In this document: one piece after another, positions 35,481-44,616 of the stretch | Layout of the letters: each line of letters opens with the position of its first letter | How positions within the stretch are numbered: position 1 is the stretch's first letter | From: Novilysobacter_A longmucuonensis | GTDB taxonomy: Bacteria > Pseudomonadota > Gammaproteobacteria > Xanthomonadales > Xanthomonadaceae | Assembly (NCBI RefSeq): GCF_046600735.1 | Contig: NZ_JBJMAW010000009.1 | Span: 68,000-131,999 of the forward strand | DNA: 64,000 bases | Reading direction: 5' to 3' | Translations under genes and position numbers: made by a program | The notes under the pieces: model-generated | What the model saw: the letters and a program-made list of their open reading frames with translations, nothing else | What the model was told of the DNA's origin: nothing | Database searches by the model: none

Positions 35481-38129
35481 TTAGCGCCCCCTCTGCCCGA
35501 TCACTGTCAACAGTTGGTCGCGCACATTGCGTCCCTTGTCGTCGGTCTTATGGGCCATCAGGTAGACCCCCTTCCCACCACTATGCTTCGCCCACAGATC
35601 GCCGACCATGCGCTTCTCCTTCTCCTGATCGGCAGTGAAGCGATCGGCGCCTTTGTATTCGACCACCAGCAGTCGGCCATCTTTCAGGCGGACCACGAAG
35701 TCTGGATAGGTGCGCTGGGTTGCCGTAGGCATCCAGAACTGACTGGGGTGGACTAGGTTGCGCACCCAGAACTCGACCTCATCAAGGAAGTCGATCGCCT
35801 GGGCGCACTCAAATTCTTCGGTGATGACGCCCTTGCCCGTCTTCCAATCTAGGTCGCCCGGCACCGGGTAGTAGTGCTTTCGGAAGCGATAGGCGCCCTT
35901 GTAATACCAGCGTGCCGGATACATCGACATGTCGGCGGGGTAAGTAAAGGCGTAGTCAGGCTCACCATTGCTGACCAGCTCCAGTCCGTCATGGAACAGC
36001 GCCTGCTGGAAGCCCTCCCGGTAGGCACCGCCTTTGGCATGAGCCAACTGTTCGCCGAGCTTCCGCCGAAGGATGAATTGGCCCTTGAGCAGTTGGGCGA
36101 GCGAGAAGCCGCGATCATCCATCAGGCTCCTGATTGCCCGTCGCAGCCACTCGCGTTTCACAGGTTGCTTTACCGATGGCTCGCGGATCTCAAGGTCCAG
36201 CCACCCGACAAGATCGACCTCGGTGCGGTCCTGGGCAAAGCCCGGCAAATAGGTCGCCACGTCATCCTTGATCTGGTGGAACTGGACGACCTTGTCGCCG
36301 AGATAGACCTCGAAGGTCATGCTGTCTTCGTTGAACTTGAACGAGGACAAATCAGGCGGGCTGGCCAGCAGGTCCCAGTCGAAGGTTGCCGACACTGCAC
36401 CGCGGTCGACGAGCTCAAGCTCACCCTGCTCCAGCGAATATAGGCGCGGGACCTGGAACACGGCGCCGCGCTCGCTGGGTGCCTTGGCGGCTAGCGTTGC
36501 TTGTTGGTGGCGCTCGATCGCTTCACCAACTGCGTCCTTCTGCCGTGCCGGCACAGCGGCCACGATGGCCTCAACCGTAGCGACGTCGAGTTCATCGGTA
36601 ATCTCGACCGTTCCGCCCTTGCCATCCTCATCGGGCGTAAAGAGCACGCGCTCCTTGTCTCGTTCGGGCGCGTTGGTCAGATCCGGTGCCTTAGACAGGG
36701 GAATGCGGGTGGTCGGAAGCTCAGGCGGCGTCGCAACGCCCCCCTTCAGGGGCAGCTTTCCGTCATCAGGCTGGTCCTTACGGATTGCAGCCGCGGCCTC
36801 CATGGGATTGAATCCGATGTTGATCAGCGACTGGGTAAGCTCGCCCGCCGCCTTGCCGAAACTCTCGGTAATGACGTGGGCGTAGGCCTTATTCATAACC
36901 TCCTGCTTCCGGCGGGTGGCATACGGCATCCGCAGCACACGGCCGAGCAATTGCTGGATGTCCTTGTCGCTCTTGACCTGGGCCACGGAGCAGAACACAT
37001 AGGCAAACGAACAGTCCCAGCCTTCCTTCAATGCTTGTTTGGTGATGATGACTTCGATCGGACAATCCTTGGCGAACAGGTCGATGCCATCGATCTCGCG
37101 TTGGTCTCCCGTGGCAATGGCGACCGCCTTCTCGTTGACGCCATCAGTCTCGATCAGGTGCCTCTTGACCTCCTCGACCGTGGCTGCGCCACGGGAGTTC
37201 TCAGCCTGGATCAGCAGGATTGGGCGGATGTACTCGGGTTCGTCCAGCGCCGTCTTCGCCAAGGACTTGCGACGGGCCACAGCACTGCTCACTGCCGCCT
37301 GCCACTCCCCGTTGTGCTCCTTGAGCACGACTGGGAACTTGATCATGTTCTCAGCCTTGAGCTCGAACGCTGACACGCTGACCAAGACATTCGATGAAGC
37401 CACATCGGGAGTGGCCGTGAGCTCGACAACTGCCTTCGGACCCAATCGCTCGTAGACCGTGTAGGACAGCGGAGTGGTGGCGTTATGGGCCTCGTCCATG
37501 ATGACGAGTGGTCCGTGGAGCTTAAGCAGGTTGGCGAACGATGCCAGGGCCTTGCCGTTCGCGCCTTTCTCCAGATATTCCAATTCCTTGGCGCTGCCAC
37601 CGAAGTGTGGCTCCAGGTCTTCGTGATACTCGTAGACCTTGCGTCCCTCTTGGTTCTCCACGCGAAGTGCGGCGACGGTGGAGATCACGACACACACTTT
37701 GGTGCCAAGGTCCGTGGGTCGGATTTGGGCGAAGTCGACAACATCGAAGATGGCAACCTGACCACCGAACGCATCGTCCAATTCCTGACGATAGGGGTGG
37801 CGCGGATCGCGAAAGGCTTCCAGCGTCTGGGCCTTGATCTGGGTGGTGGGAACCATCCACATGACCAGGGGAAACTCGCGCTCCAAGTAAGCGGTGCTCG
37901 CCGTTTGGATGATGTGGGCTCCCATCACCGTCTTGCCGCCACCTGTAGGGATTCGCAAGCACACATAGGGCACCGCTGGCTGGTCTGGCATCGGCTTGTA
38001 GTCCGCAACCAGACCTTTATCTACGGTGTTGACGAAGGCCTTCTCCGGACCCTCAAGGCGGGCGGCCTCGAAGAAGCGCTCCAAGCTGTCCAAGGCGCGG
38101 CGTTGGTAAAGCTTGAGTGCGAGAGACAT
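35481..38129 (-). CDS. res: Type III restriction enzyme Res subunit
   Basis: 882 residues, the usual size for this subunit. SF2 helicase motifs: PTGGGKT (61-67), IMDEAHNATT near 210, ELTATPDV, and QLLGRVLRMPYA for motif VI. C-terminal nuclease of PD-(D/E)XK type, TYPDFVVRLKDGRLLVVEYK near 820-842. Cuts DNA after collision of translocating Mod-Res complexes. Starts 2 bases downstream of mod and is followed by the ShosA-like gene after 5 bases. Confidence 0.93.
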   Translation of the reverse strand: MSLALKLYQRRALDSLERFFEAARLEGPEKAFVNTVDKGLVADYKPMPDQPAVPYVCLRIPTGGGKTVMGAHIIQTASTAYLEREFPLVMWMVPTTQIKAQTLEAFRDPRHPYRQELDDAFGGQVAIFDVVDFAQIRPTDLGTKVCVVISTVAALRVENQEGRKVYEYHEDLEPHFGGSAKELEYLEKGANGKALASFANLLKLHGPLVIMDEAHNATTPLSYTVYERLGPKAVVELTATPDVASSNVLVSVSAFELKAENMIKFPVVLKEHNGEWQAAVSSAVARRKSLAKTALDEPEYIRPILLIQAENSRGAATVEEVKRHLIETDGVNEKAVAIATGDQREIDGIDLFAKDCPIEVIITKQALKEGWDCSFAYVFCSVAQVKSDKDIQQLLGRVLRMPYATRRKQEVMNKAYAHVITESFGKAAGELTQSLINIGFNPMEAAAAIRKDQPDDGKLPLKGGVATPPELPTTRIPLSKAPDLTNAPERDKERVLFTPDEDGKGGTVEITDELDVATVEAIVAAVPARQKDAVGEAIERHQQATLAAKAPSERGAVFQVPRLYSLEQGELELVDRGAVSATFDWDLLASPPDLSSFKFNEDSMTFEVYLGDKVVQFHQIKDDVATYLPGFAQDRTEVDLVGWLDLEIREPSVKQPVKREWLRRAIRSLMDDRGFSLAQLLKGQFILRRKLGEQLAHAKGGAYREGFQQALFHDGLELVSNGEPDYAFTYPADMSMYPARWYYKGAYRFRKHYYPVPGDLDWKTGKGVITEEFECAQAIDFLDEVEFWVRNLVHPSQFWMPTATQRTYPDFVVRLKDGRLLVVEYKGADRFTADQEKEKRMVGDLWAKHSGGKGVYLMAHKTDDKGRNVRDQLLTVIGQRGR

Positions 38130-38131
38130 GG

Positions 38132-39649
38132 TTAGTGCGCCTTGATGTCGTAAGGGGTCTGCTTAAAGGTGATCTCCAACTCACGCAGTTGCTCTTCGGG
38201 CAGCGCGCAAGCCTCGCCATAGATCACCTTCGGCCCATCGAACGGCGCCAGAGACCGCAGCACGCGCTTGGTCAGGACGTTGCCGCCACTCTTGCTGTCG
38301 TCCCCCAGGATGCCGTTAAACAACAGGTAGTACCCGACCCCAGCATGCTCGCCAAGAAGGGCTTCCTTCTTGGCGCGTGTGGAACGCGCAGTGCCGGTTT
38401 CAGCGAACCAGACATGGGCGGCCAAGTGCTCGAACCGGATGCTCTCGCGGATGTGTCCGTTCTCATCGAAAACGGGCACTCCAAGCTTGTAGAACCGAAA
38501 TCCACCGCCCCCTTTCCAGCCGACGGCTGCGGAGATTCCACCCTGCTCACCTTCAACAACCTTTACCATTCTAGGTTGGCAATGGCTACGGGCGTGCTGC
38601 CCTTCTTCAATTCCGATCCAGCGCCGTCCCATCTTGTGCGCGACAGCTGCGGTTGTCCCCGAACCTAGGAAGCTATCCAGGACTAGGTCGCCTGGGTTGG
38701 TTGCGATATCCAGAATTCGCTTGATTAGCCGTTCGGGTTTGGGGGTAGCGAACGTGTCGTTCTTCCCCATCAACTGGTGCTGCTCTTTGGCCGCCTCATC
38801 GGTATGGCCTACTTCGTCTGAAGGCCACCATGTCCAAGGCACAACACCCTCGGTTTCATCGAGGAAGCGGATGATATTGGGTTGTGAGTTGTTGTTCTTG
38901 CCAAAGTAGATCCGGCCGGCCGCCTTGAGCTTCAGGAACTCGGGCTCGATCGTGCTCCAGCATCGTCCTTCGGGCGGGACATGAACCGCGCCCCCCGGAG
39001 CCGTGATTGAATACATCTGATTGGCTCGATAGCCCTGAGCCGTCATGGGAATGGGGCGCCATCGGCGATTCGATGCTGGATCGATGTTGCGGTAGACCTC
39101 CGCCTGCTTATCCGTGAAGGGAACCCGATTTCGAATTTTCTTGAATCGAGCTGGATCCTCCGCGAAGACCATGAGGTAGTCGTGGACATCACCAATTGCT
39201 TCTCGGTTCTCTCGCGAATAGCGCTTCTGCCATACACACGTTGCAACAAATCGGCCGCGGCCAAACAGCTCGTCGAGGATGACCTTTAGGTAGTGCCCCT
39301 CGTTGTCATCGATGGTGATCCAGATTGATCCATCCGCGGAAAGGAACTTTCGCAACAGCTCAAGCCTGGGATACATCATGGACAACCATTTGGCGTGCTC
39401 CAAATTGTCGTCGTATTGTTCGAAGGCGCTCTTCGTGTTGTAAGGCGGATCTATGAAGATGCACTTCACCTGCCCTGCGTAGTAGGGCAGCAAGGCCTTC
39501 AGTGCGTCGAGGTTGTCCCCTTCGATGAGCATGTTCGAGGAGTCGACATCGCCATGGGACAGGCGCGCCACCGGCTCCAGGAGCCGGTAGGGGGCCAACG
39601 CCGCGCGGGTCAGGTCGGCGTCTCGGTTGAACCAGGACAGCAAAGGCAT
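38132..39649 (-). CDS. mod: Type III DNA methyltransferase Mod subunit
   Basis: 505 residues. Beta-class N6-adenine methyltransferase: KCIFIDPPYNTKSAFEQYDD with DPPY at 67-70, before the AdoMet motif DSFLGSGTTAAVAHKMGRRW near 335. The target-recognition region lies between them (about 150-300) and cannot be read for specificity. First gene of the minus-strand operon mod-res-shosA-shosT. A somewhat short Mod, but all motifs are present. Confidence 0.93.
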   Translation of the reverse strand: MPLLSWFNRDADLTRAALAPYRLLEPVARLSHGDVDSSNMLIEGDNLDALKALLPYYAGQVKCIFIDPPYNTKSAFEQYDDNLEHAKWLSMMYPRLELLRKFLSADGSIWITIDDNEGHYLKVILDELFGRGRFVATCVWQKRYSRENREAIGDVHDYLMVFAEDPARFKKIRNRVPFTDKQAEVYRNIDPASNRRWRPIPMTAQGYRANQMYSITAPGGAVHVPPEGRCWSTIEPEFLKLKAAGRIYFGKNNNSQPNIIRFLDETEGVVPWTWWPSDEVGHTDEAAKEQHQLMGKNDTFATPKPERLIKRILDIATNPGDLVLDSFLGSGTTAAVAHKMGRRWIGIEEGQHARSHCQPRMVKVVEGEQGGISAAVGWKGGGGFRFYKLGVPVFDENGHIRESIRFEHLAAHVWFAETGTARSTRAKKEALLGEHAGVGYYLLFNGILGDDSKSGGNVLTKRVLRSLAPFDGPKVIYGEACALPEEQLRELEITFKQTPYDIKAH

Positions 39650-40064
39650 TCAGCGGATCTCCAGAAGCAGACGGACAGTATCCTTCACGAACCAGCATAC
39701 CGGCCACCTTCGCAGGGGCTGAGATGCCCTAAGACATTGTCTCCAAAGGGGTTCATAGCCCTAGCTCATAGGAACGATTACCGGCGCATGCGGAGCATCA
39801 CCCGCGGCCACTGAAGTCCCGGCCCGCTGCCGGCCAAGAACGAACCTTCCGTCGGCGCGCAATGACACGCACTTGCCAACGCCTGGCCGTGCACCCAGCT
39901 GCCCCACCATGAAGGGCTTCCTGGTCAGTGTTGAAGTGGCGCACGATGCGCGTGCTGGTGAAGGCCGTTGCACGGTGTCGCGACACGCCCTGAGCGTATT
40001 GCGCAGGTATAAACCAGGCTTCAGGGAATTGCGCTAAAGGCCGGTCAATTCGAGGGGCACGCTC
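39650..40064. other. Upstream region of mod and of the next gene
   Basis: 415 bases between divergent genes at 39649 (minus) and 40065 (plus). It must hold both promoters. Minus-strand frames of 70-90 residues cross it (39761-39973, 39798-40073), but with no recognisable domain; I treat them as chance or decayed. No strong palindrome stands out. Confidence 0.45.
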
Positions 40065-41249
40065 ATGAAACAAGATGATGAATGGCTCGATCGTGAAGGA
40101 CTTTACGAACTGGTCTGGAGCGAGCCCGTCTCCAAACTCGCCCCCCAGTTCGGATTATCTGGAGTCGGCTTTGCCAAAATGTGCAAACGCATGGGCGTCC
40201 CACTCCCGAATCGCGGGTTCTGGGCACGCAAGCAAGCTGGCCAGTCCCCTCGCAGACCGCCACTGCCCAAAGCCAAGCCCGACCAAGACCAAAAGGTTCA
40301 ACTTCGACGTCTGACTGACGACGCGCAAATCGCTTTTTCTGAAGCCAAGCAGAAGGCGGCCGAGGCAAAAAGGGCCATGCGAGACATCGAATTCCCCAGC
40401 GAGCTGGTGGATCCACATCCATTAATTCGAGCCGCAACGAACCGATTGAAGAGAAAGACCGGGTGGAGCCACCACAAGGGGCTTCGGTCGGCGCCCGACG
40501 AGATCCTGAATATCGAAGTCACGGAACGCTCTTTGGACCGGGCGCTGTTGATAATGGACGTTCTGCTCAAGGCAACTGCCGGCAGGTCCGGAGAGGTCCG
40601 CATTAACTCCGAAAAGAAGGAAACCTTGCTCCGTCTAGACGGCGTTGATCTTCCCATTACCCTGACAGAGCACGTCGGCCGCACACGCCATGAGATCACT
40701 CCCGAGGAGAAAAAAGCGCAGGAGCGCTACTGGAACAGATCATACCGTGATAAGAACGCCCCTTATCCACACATCCCGCAATACGACTATCACCCAAGTG
40801 GCCAGCTGACACTGACCGTGGGCCGCTGCCCATCTAGGACCTGGCGAGACACTCCCAGGACGCAACTCGAAAAGCGCCTATCCGAGATCATCCCGGGCAT
40901 TGCTGCTGTAGCCATCGAGATGCGACAGCGCGAAGAGGAACAGGCGCAAGCGGAAGCCGAGCGGCAAGCAGCAAAGGATCGCTATGCCACCAAGATGAAG
41001 GAGCGCTCCGATGAAAGACAGGCTTTCAGGCAACTAAGGAGGGATGCGCGGAACTGGGCGATGGCGAACCAGATTCGCGCCTATATCGATGGTGTAGCGC
41101 AAGGCAAAGAGCACGGCGCACTGCATTCGGATGCTGCCGCATGGGCAGCATGGGCGACGCAAAAGGCCGCATGGGTTGATCCAATGATCAAGGTGTCTGA
41201 CAGAGTCCTAGACGCACCGGAACCTGAGCGGCCGAGCTACTGGTGGTAG
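40065..41249 (+). CDS. Hypothetical basic protein
   Basis: 394 residues, Lys/Arg-rich, with coiled-coil helices late (EMRQREEEQAQAEAERQAAK). The N-terminus, LDREGLYELVWSEPVSKLAP followed by GLSGVGFAKMCKRMGVP, looks like an HTH and is a motif I have seen in uncharacterised proteins of integrative elements. Function unknown. A nucleic-acid-binding role is plausible from composition alone. Confidence 0.65.
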   Translation: MKQDDEWLDREGLYELVWSEPVSKLAPQFGLSGVGFAKMCKRMGVPLPNRGFWARKQAGQSPRRPPLPKAKPDQDQKVQLRRLTDDAQIAFSEAKQKAAEAKRAMRDIEFPSELVDPHPLIRAATNRLKRKTGWSHHKGLRSAPDEILNIEVTERSLDRALLIMDVLLKATAGRSGEVRINSEKKETLLRLDGVDLPITLTEHVGRTRHEITPEEKKAQERYWNRSYRDKNAPYPHIPQYDYHPSGQLTLTVGRCPSRTWRDTPRTQLEKRLSEIIPGIAAVAIEMRQREEEQAQAEAERQAAKDRYATKMKERSDERQAFRQLRRDARNWAMANQIRAYIDGVAQGKEHGALHSDAAAWAAWATQKAAWVDPMIKVSDRVLDAPEPERPSYWW

Positions 41250-41591
41250 CGACGGTTGCGTCCGCTATCGGCCAGAAGCGGTCGCTTGCTACTAAGCGAT
41301 GGTCAATGCCTTGAGGCCATCAATGCCCTCGAACTTTGCAGGTCGGATGATCTGCTTTTCGACCCGACTGCGCGCATACACTCGTGTCAGCCGCCAAAAT
41401 TCAATCGTCCAGCAACAGGTGGTTTCGACTCCGCCAGCGCCCCCATTGCAACGGTAATCCGCGCAAGCTTGCCCGGGGTGGCCGGAAAATCCGCCAGACG
41501 TCGTTACAGCCTGACAGCGGTGCGAGCTCCATTTCGTCATATCGACTCGGGCGCCGGTGTTTACGAACTTCTCGAACAAAAAAGGAAACTC
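41250..41591. other. Spacer with a CGTCCGC hairpin-type repeat
   Basis: 342 bases before the lipoprotein start. It includes an imperfect hairpin GCGTCCGCTATCGGCCAGAA then GCGGTCGC near 41259-41286, related to the hairpin at 42781 and a weaker relative at about 44550. Frames in the rest have no family resemblance; in-frame sequence upstream of the lipoprotein ATG is not used, as the ribosome site AAGGAA at 41582 shows. Confidence 0.5.
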
Positions 41592-42713
41592 ATGATGGCC
41601 ATTCGCTACTTGCGGCAAGGTGCTGTCATGCTTCTATTCCTGCTGATTGTCGGCTGCGCCAACCTGCAAACGTTGGACCGTCATAGCCGATTGCCCCTCG
41701 CTGATGGTGCTGGGCGCGCGATCCATTTGGATGCCCAGCAGCGTCTCGTTGTATTCACGGCGGAGGGGTACTGCGCTGAGCCTAGTCCCGACGCTCTCGC
41801 CGCGTACGCCGCGGCGCTGGGCGTTGGTAGCGGTAGCCTTCCCGGCAACACTGTCGCCGCATCCACCGCCTTCAACGGCTTGGCTGGCTCGATCGGCTTG
41901 CGTACCCAGTCGATCACGTTGATGCGCGACACCTTGTATCGCACGTGCGAAATGATGTTGAACGGCAAACTCTCCAGAGCACAGATTTCGGTATTAATGG
42001 CGCGGAGCCAGGATCTCACAGTAGTAATAATGGCCATTGAGTCCCTGACGGGCGCCGTGGTCGCGGCACCGGTGACGCTTGCCCCAAGCGGGTCCGCAAG
42101 TTCGTCTGCGGCAATAGTGGGCAATGCTGAGAACCTCAGTGCCGCGCGTGAGCGCGAGGCAGCCGCTAGATCGAGCTACGTGACGAAGAAGGCAGCGGCG
42201 GAGCAGTCGGCAACGGAGCATACCCAAGCCATGACCGCGGTCGCGACCGCCCAGGCACAGGTGACACCAACAACCCCGCAGAATGATTCTCTGCGTGCAG
42301 AGCTGGCGGCGGCAATGAAACGCGAGTCCGCAGCGGCAGCGGCAAAGGCGGCGGCCGACCAAGCCGAGGCTGTTGCGAAACAAGAAATGGAAACATGGGC
42401 CGAGACGTTGGCGATGCTTGAAAAGCTCAAAGATTCGGCGATGTCTGGTTCGACCGCCAGCGTAGGAGGAGTAGCGCACGCCGGCGCAGCGGTCTATCAA
42501 CCGCAAATTGACAGCGAAACTGTGAAACACATCTCCAGCACGGTGAAGGTGTTGGTCCAGGAACTGTTGCAAAAGACGTATTTCAACGAGACGTGTCTGG
42601 CAGTATTTACAGAGCAGGAGTTCGAAAATCCCCGCCTGACTGATGACGTCAACGAGCTGAGGATTTTGTGTTTGGAATACTGGAAGCTGAAGAAGAAAGA
42701 AGCGTTCCAGTGA
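41592..42713 (+). CDS. Hypothetical lipoprotein with long coiled coil
   Basis: 373 residues from the tandem ATG at 41592/41595, AAGGAA upstream. Type II signal peptide: MMAIRYLRQGAVMLLFLLIV then Cys22 at the lipobox (VGCANL). Then an Ala/Gln/Glu-rich helical region (about 180-280) that should form a coiled coil. A Cys-containing tail ends CLEYWKLKKKEAFQ. Exported and acylated; function unknown. It is unusual cargo among defence genes. Confidence 0.75.
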   Translation: MMAIRYLRQGAVMLLFLLIVGCANLQTLDRHSRLPLADGAGRAIHLDAQQRLVVFTAEGYCAEPSPDALAAYAAALGVGSGSLPGNTVAASTAFNGLAGSIGLRTQSITLMRDTLYRTCEMMLNGKLSRAQISVLMARSQDLTVVIMAIESLTGAVVAAPVTLAPSGSASSSAAIVGNAENLSAAREREAAARSSYVTKKAAAEQSATEHTQAMTAVATAQAQVTPTTPQNDSLRAELAAAMKRESAAAAAKAAADQAEAVAKQEMETWAETLAMLEKLKDSAMSGSTASVGGVAHAGAAVYQPQIDSETVKHISSTVKVLVQELLQKTYFNETCLAVFTEQEFENPRLTDDVNELRILCLEYWKLKKKEAFQ

Positions 42714-42780
42714 TATTCTGGAGTGCCACCTGCCAAATCGTCTCGACACTTCGCGGCGCGGCTTAAATCAGCTCTCGGTT

Positions 42781-42812
42781 CGACGTCCGCTTTGGGTCGA
42801 AAGCGGACGTCG
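42781..42812. terminator. 13-bp perfect hairpin between convergent genes
   Basis: CGACGTCCGCTTT, six bases, AAAGCGGACGTCG. The stem is perfect and lies between the lipoprotein stop (42713) and the convergent OLD gene's stop (42864). It could serve both transcripts, though there is no run of T after it. Confidence 0.6.
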
Positions 42813-42863
42813 GTCGATCACATCAGCAGACTAGACCCTGGTCGGCTTGTCTCCAAGCGGTCG

Positions 42864-44360
42864 CTACGCGTCAGCCCCATCGTCCGAAGTTGAACCTTGG
42901 GTCGCTTCGCCTTCGAGAGCTGCCCGAAGGGACTCGAAGATTGACGCCATCGGCTCGCGATATTCTTCGCGCAAGAATTTTGCGTCCTGGAGCAGTCCGC
43001 GAACAGCGGATCGTGGGTCCACCGCGTCTTTGTCGCGCACGTCCTTGGCCGGGATCGTGAAGAACCTGTAGTCCGGAAAATCCTGTCGGAGCCTTGGCAA
43101 GGTAGCTGCCTGGTCGTTATCCAGAAGCCCGGCCACCTTCTTGTAACCCATTCCCTGGAGAAGACGGCAGACGTGTCCCATGTTCCCGGCGCCGCCAACG
43201 CCCCAGCCGAACAGGTGGCCCGGCACGCGGCCGATCGGCAGCTGACGCGCCACGACCGGATACAGCATCACGTCGTCCTGACCCTCGGTAAGCACGATGC
43301 CATCATCTTGGAAGAACAGCTCTCGGGCATCCAGACCAAACGTGTGTGGCGCCTTGGTGTTGGGGTTCTCTGGATCGTGGATTTTCTTCAGCGCCGCCCG
43401 GCCCTGATCGCTGAGCTGGTAGACGTTCGAGCCCTCGCCTTCGGCGGCGATCCGAACGAGCGCAGCACCTTGAGCGATCGCTGCAGGGTCAATGAAGTAC
43501 GGGGAATGCGTCGCAATGACGATCTGCATTTCGGCAGACAGCCGGACGATGGCACGCACCACGCGTCGAATGATCGCCGGATGGAGGGACAGCTCGGGCT
43601 CGTCAATGGCAACGATACCGCCGGCAGAGGTACTCGTGAGCGCGTCGACGATGGAGAACAGGCTGACAATGCCTTCGCCCGCACCGTCGCTGGAGTGGCT
43701 CGCCGCCCCGTTGCGCAGACGAATGTAGTAGTTGCCCTCCGATGACTGATCGATGGTCCACTGCGGGATGTATCCCAGCAGCTCACCGAGCAACGCGTTG
43801 AACTTGCTAGGATCTTTCTCGATTTCGAAGAGCCGCATCTCGAACGAAGTCAACTCCGCCATCCGGCGGGCAGGTAGGCCGACCTGTTGTTGATAGTCCT
43901 GCAACGTTCCCTGCGCTCGCGCGAAATAGGGCTGGAAACCTCGGCGCGAAGGGACCACGCGGATCGGATCAGGTTCGTACCCGGGCCGAGCCGTGACATC
44001 GACGTCATCCCTTGTATGGACCGATTGACTGCTGCCTGCGGCCTGGCTCTCGATCACCTCGGTTTGACCTTCGACACGGCCAGGCTGGCCGTTTTCTCCA
44101 GCGGTCCGTTTCTCAAACTCGTAAACGATTCGCACGAAATCCGCGTGTTTATTGCGAACCCCCTCGGAGAAGCTCGGCGTCTGGTGGCCTGATCGAGCCC
44201 GCAGCGCTTCGATCACCGTCGACTTACCCGAGTTGTTGGCGCCAGTAATGACTGTTAGGCCACTGCCCTCGCGCCGGTCCTCCGGCATGGCCAGATGAAT
44301 CACGCGCTGCACGTTGAAGCCGCGGTACCCGGCAATCGAGAGTGTCTTCAATAAGCTCAA
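42864..44360 (-). CDS. OLD-family ATP-dependent endonuclease (AAA + TOPRIM)
   Basis: 498 residues. SMC/ABC-like ATPase: Walker A GANNSGKST at 40-48, signature region DGAGEGIVSLFSIVDAL, Walker B IVAIDEPELSLHP near 250, and ATHSPYFID. C-terminal TOPRIM: IVLTEGQDDVMLY with the catalytic Glu near 365, and KVAGLLDNDQAAT with the D-x-D-like acidic pair. OLD nucleases nick or cut DNA and act in phage exclusion, alone or as GajA with GajB. No UvrD-like gene is next to it, so Gabija is not supported. It lies 256 bases downstream of the ImmA gene on the same strand. Confidence 0.88.
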   Translation of the reverse strand: MSLLKTLSIAGYRGFNVQRVIHLAMPEDRREGSGLTVITGANNSGKSTVIEALRARSGHQTPSFSEGVRNKHADFVRIVYEFEKRTAGENGQPGRVEGQTEVIESQAAGSSQSVHTRDDVDVTARPGYEPDPIRVVPSRRGFQPYFARAQGTLQDYQQQVGLPARRMAELTSFEMRLFEIEKDPSKFNALLGELLGYIPQWTIDQSSEGNYYIRLRNGAASHSSDGAGEGIVSLFSIVDALTSTSAGGIVAIDEPELSLHPAIIRRVVRAIVRLSAEMQIVIATHSPYFIDPAAIAQGAALVRIAAEGEGSNVYQLSDQGRAALKKIHDPENPNTKAPHTFGLDARELFFQDDGIVLTEGQDDVMLYPVVARQLPIGRVPGHLFGWGVGGAGNMGHVCRLLQGMGYKKVAGLLDNDQAATLPRLRQDFPDYRFFTIPAKDVRDKDAVDPRSAVRGLLQDAKFLREEYREPMASIFESLRAALEGEATQGSTSDDGADA

Positions 44361-44616
44361 ACGGAACTCCGCAGTCTCTTGTAGGCAGCTTGGTTATGTT
44401 GACACGTAGTCTAGGAGGTACAAGGAAGCTGCTCTTCGGATTAGCGGCCCAGCCAGGTGCGCAGCTGACTCGACTGCCGCGGACTTCCGTCAGGGTCGCG
44501 AAGCTCCCTTCGCCTACCCTCCATAGCGTTCCCTAATCTTCTGCCCTATGACGTCCGCTTGCGGCCAGAAGCAGCCATTACCGCTGGGTCGATAAAAGTT
44601 GATCACCGCAACGTTT
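44361..44616. other. Spacer upstream of the OLD gene
   Basis: 256 bases with no gene. A degenerate relative of the CGTCCGCTT hairpin lies at about 44550-44577. It may contain the OLD promoter, or the OLD gene may be read from the ImmA side. Confidence 0.4.

Noticed and set aside
42864..44360. Gabija system
   Set aside because: A GajA-like OLD protein is present but there is no UvrD-type GajB next to it.
41259..44577. Integron-type attC sites for the hairpins around the lipoprotein and OLD genes
   Set aside because: No GTTRRRY core or inverse core beside the hairpins, no integron integrase, and the genes face opposite ways.
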